This document shows, one piece after another, positions 62,051-64,000 of a stretch of 64,000 nucleotides of DNA. The first letter of the stretch is position 1, and every line of letters starts with the position of its first letter. A model generated the notes under the pieces. That model did not search any database. It saw nothing but the letters and a program-made list of their open reading frames with translations, and was not told the DNA's origin. Where the stretch lies: positions 248,001 through 312,000 of the forward strand of contig CAVXXI010000001.1 in assembly GCA_963765725.1 (NCBI GenBank), given 5' to 3'. Origin of the DNA: DASQEH01 sp963765725. Its GTDB lineage: Bacteria > Actinomycetota > Actinomycetes > Propionibacteriales > Nocardioidaceae. A program made the translations under genes and the position numbers.

Positions 62051-62831
62051 GCTGGGCCACCTCGGCTTTCAGTTGGCTGGTGAGCTCGCCGGACAGTTGG
62101 GCGACTCCCGGGTCCTCGAAGTGGCGGGGGCGGTCGAAGTCGATGGTGAACTCCTGCTTCACCCGGCCCGGCGAGCTGAAGAAGAGCACTGTGCGATCGG
62201 CGAGCCGGACCGCCTCGCGGACGTTGTGGGTGACGAAGACGATGGTCAGGCCGAACTCGGCCTGCAGGCGCTCGATCTCGTCGTGCATGGCATCGCGGGT
62301 CATGGCGTCGAGCGCCGCGAACGGCTCGTCCATGAGCAGGATGTCGGCCTCCTGAGCCAGCACGCGGGCGAGCTGAGTACGCTGCCGCATCCCGCCGGAG
62401 AGCTCATGGGGCCGCTTGTTCTGGCGCCCGCCCAGGTGGACGAGCTCGAACAACTCGTTGATCCGCTCGACCCGCCGGGCCTTGGGCACCCCGCGCATCT
62501 TGAGCGCGAGATCGACGTTCTGGCCCGCGGTGAGCCACGGGAACAGGGTCGCCTCCTGGAACATGAAGGAGACCTTGCGACCGCCGGTGTCGATCGCGCC
62601 CGAGGTGGGCTTGTCCAGGCCGGCGATGAGGTTGAGCAGTGTGCTCTTGCCGCAGCCGCTGGCTCCGACGATGCAGAGGAACTCCCTTTCTGCGACGTCG
62701 AGGTCGACTGCCTCGAGGGCGACGGTGCGCTCTTTGCCGCGCCCGAACGCCTTGCTGACTCCCTGGATGCGGATGGCCGTCCCGGAGCCGACGGCTCCGG
62801 GAGCGGCACCCGCGTGCGATGTCGTTGTCAC
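62040..62831 (-). CDS. ABC transporter ATP-binding protein, sulfonate/nitrate/taurine type
   Basis: A 263-residue ATPase. Walker A is VGASGCGKSTLLN, the signature LSGGMRQRTQLARVLA, Walker B DILLMDEPFAALDAMTRD, and the H-loop IVFVTHNVREAVRLAD. GTG at 62829-62831, overlapping the binding-protein stop by 1 bp. Confidence 0.94.
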   Translation of the reverse strand: MTTTSHAGAAPGAVGSGTAIRIQGVSKAFGRGKERTVALEAVDLDVAEREFLCIVGASGCGKSTLLNLIAGLDKPTSGAIDTGGRKVSFMFQEATLFPWLTAGQNVDLALKMRGVPKARRVERINELFELVHLGGRQNKRPHELSGGMRQRTQLARVLAQEADILLMDEPFAALDAMTRDAMHDEIERLQAEFGLTIVFVTHNVREAVRLADRTVLFFSSPGRVKQEFTIDFDRPRHFEDPGVAQLSGELTSQLKAEVAQHVR

Positions 62832-63946
62832 TATGACGACGGTCCTGACACTGTCGGCTCACCGGCGGCGGCGAGCAGCTTGTTGAGCGGGTCCAGATCG
62901 AAGATGTTGGACAGGCCCGGGATGGTCTGGATCAGTCCGGTGTCCACCGCGTGCTTGGCGCTCTCGAGAAGCGTGTCGGCGAGCGGATCGTTGGTGAACG
63001 TCAGCTCCTTCCACGCGGCGTCGAGCACCTTCGGGGGAATGGCGTCCCCACCGGTGATCTTCTGGATCTGCGTAGCGGTGATCTGCTTGGCCTGGTCAGG
63101 GTTCTTGTTGACGAAGTCGTTGGCCTGGATCTGGCCCTTGAGCAGGTCGTTCACGAGGTTGGCGTGAGCCTTGAGGAAGTCGTTGTTGACCAGGAGCTGC
63201 GTGGTCACGAACTTGCCCTTCGGCCACAGGCTCGCCTCGTCGACCAGCTTGTGACCCCCATCGGCGACGAGGATCGAGGCGTACGGCTCGGGCACCCAGC
63301 CACCGTCGACCTGGCCCTGCTTGAACTGGGTCACCGTGTCGCTGTTGTCCTGGGGCAGGACCGTCAGGTCGCCCTGGCCGTCGGCGCTCACATTGAGCCC
63401 CTGCTGCTTGAGCCAGTACTTGAAGGCGACGTCTTGGGTGTTGCCCTGCCCGGGGGTCGCGATGGTCTTGCCCTTGAGGTCCTGTGGGCTCTTGATGGCG
63501 GACGACACCACGAGCGATGCGCCGCCCGAGGTTGCGCCGCTGATGACGCTTACGTTCTTCGACGTCCCGTACGCCGTGATGGCGGGGCTGGGGCCGATGT
63601 AGGTGGCGTCGAGGTCGCCGGCGAGCAAGGCGTCGATCGTGTCGCTGCCGCTGTTGAACTCCGTGGCCTTCAAGGTGGCCCCGTCCTTGGCGAGGGCGTT
63701 CTTGAAGAACCCCTTGTCAAGGCCCACGATGGCGCTCGCGTGGGTGAGGTTGGGAAAATAGCCGAGGTTGACCTCGACGCCACTCCCACCGCTTCCGGTG
63801 GAGCTGCCGCCGCTTCCGCCACTCCCACCGCTGCTGTTGCTGCTGCCGTTGTCCGAGCTACACGCTGCGAGGGAGGTCGCGAGAACCCCCACCGCGACGA
63901 GCGCCCCGAGCCGACGGAAGCGCGTTCCGGTCCTAAAAACCGACAC
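62831..63946 (-). CDS. ABC transporter substrate-binding lipoprotein, sulfonate/nitrate/taurine type
   Basis: A 371-residue lipoprotein. The signal peptide FRRLGALVAVGVLATSLAAC ends in a lipobox LAAC with the lipid-anchored Cys at residue 29, then a Ser/Gly-rich linker. The binding domain has VEVNLGYFPNLTHASAIVGLDKGFF, TIDALLAGDLDATYIGPSPAITAY and LKGKTIATPGQGNTQDVAF, which fits the SsuA/TauA/NrtA (NMT1-like) group. Likely ligands are sulfonates; nitrate or others are possible. First gene of the operon, with AGGAGGA as ribosome-binding site. Confidence 0.9.
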   Translation of the reverse strand: MSVFRTGTRFRRLGALVAVGVLATSLAACSSDNGSSNSSGGSGGSGGSSTGSGGSGVEVNLGYFPNLTHASAIVGLDKGFFKNALAKDGATLKATEFNSGSDTIDALLAGDLDATYIGPSPAITAYGTSKNVSVISGATSGGASLVVSSAIKSPQDLKGKTIATPGQGNTQDVAFKYWLKQQGLNVSADGQGDLTVLPQDNSDTVTQFKQGQVDGGWVPEPYASILVADGGHKLVDEASLWPKGKFVTTQLLVNNDFLKAHANLVNDLLKGQIQANDFVNKNPDQAKQITATQIQKITGGDAIPPKVLDAAWKELTFTNDPLADTLLESAKHAVDTGLIQTIPGLSNIFDLDPLNKLLAAAGEPTVSGPSS

Positions 63947-63964
63947 GTGTTCCTCCTAGGTAAA

Positions 63965-63993
63965 TGTATGTGAACTAAACTACCTGACATACA
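63965..63993. promoter_or_regulatory. Inverted repeat upstream of the transporter operon
   Basis: TGTATGT (63965-63971) and ACATACA (63987-63993) are 7-bp arms 15 bp apart, in an A+T-rich leader 18-47 bp before the start codon. This is a plausible operator/promoter; the regulator (for example a sulfur-responsive repressor) is unknown. The window ends 7 bp later. Confidence 0.5.
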
Positions 63994-64000
63994 GTACACA

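Overview
The window is a G+C-rich chromosomal segment with the coding style of an actinobacterium: codon third positions are strongly G/C, GTG starts are common, and translationally coupled stop/start overlaps are frequent. The gene set fits Actinomycetota well. It includes a multifunctional 2-oxoglutarate decarboxylase/dehydrogenase (Kgd), DUF3052, DUF6104-like, DUF2550 and DUF3618 proteins, the NucS mismatch endonuclease, a Rho factor with a large disordered insert, and the GlgE maltosyltransferase pathway. Gene order (argS-hom-thrC-thrB-rho, rpmE-prfA-prmC-sua5-wecA-atp, nucS, epimerase-thiolase-meaB, icmA, glgE-treS-mak-glgB) resembles the core arm of Streptomyces and Nocardioides-like chromosomes. 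A Propionibacteriales/Nocardioidaceae-like host is my best guess; no rRNA is present to test it.

Layout. 1-9.1 kb: end of a zinc-binding dehydrogenase, kgd, a secreted beta-rich protein, a membrane protein, a divergent YciI / ECF sigma factor pair, and tRNA-Arg(CCG). 9.1-16.9 kb: a CheY-like receiver, then argS, hom, thrC, thrB (lysA is not between argS and hom) and rho. 17.0-19.3 kb: a DUF222/HNH endonuclease gene on the opposite strand, set between rho and rpmE and bordered by two kinds of repeat. 19.3-31.6 kb: rpmE, then a tight chain prfA-prmC-sua5-wecA, then the complete ATP synthase operon (atpZ, atpI, atpBEFHAGDC). 31.7-40.2 kb: DUF2550, a Dabb-like protein, a cobalamin adenosyltransferase, a STAS protein, a soluble transhydrogenase divergent from an LtrA-like gene with a perfect LexA-type box between them, a glycine-rich-tailed membrane protein, a three-gene envelope operon (LEA-like, holin-X, DUF3618) and nucS. 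40.2-52.6 kb: acyl-CoA metabolism (3-hydroxyacyl-CoA dehydrogenase, hydrolase, methylmalonyl-CoA epimerase, thiolase, meaB), small membrane genes, MarR, a dead IS30-type transposase between repeat arrays, an isobutyryl-CoA-mutase-type large subunit behind a perfect 20-bp palindrome, a thioredoxin-TPR chaperone-like protein and an S51-type peptidase. 52.6-61.0 kb: the GlgE pathway operon glgE-treS-mak-glgB with a GNAT-Nudix fusion coupled to its end. 61.1-64.0 kb: a sulfonate/nitrate-type ABC transporter.

How it works together. Much of the window is housekeeping: TCA cycle, threonine synthesis, transcription termination, translation release, oxidative phosphorylation and alpha-glucan synthesis from trehalose. 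B12-linked acyl-CoA rearrangement recurs: the adenosyltransferase could supply coenzyme B12, MeaB could protect a mutase, the epimerase handles methylmalonyl-CoA, and the mutase subunit carries the Phe/Gln pair typical of isobutyryl-CoA mutase.

The least explained material is a family of about 22-bp tandem repeats with a CTCGAG core. It occurs at 19.05-19.18 kb and again, in inverted orientation, on both sides of the transposase remnant at 48.5 and 49.1 kb. Next in interest are two LexA-like sites, one perfect at 35.07 kb and one overlapping the start codon of the HNH gene. I did not find a convincing new multi-gene defence or biosynthetic system.
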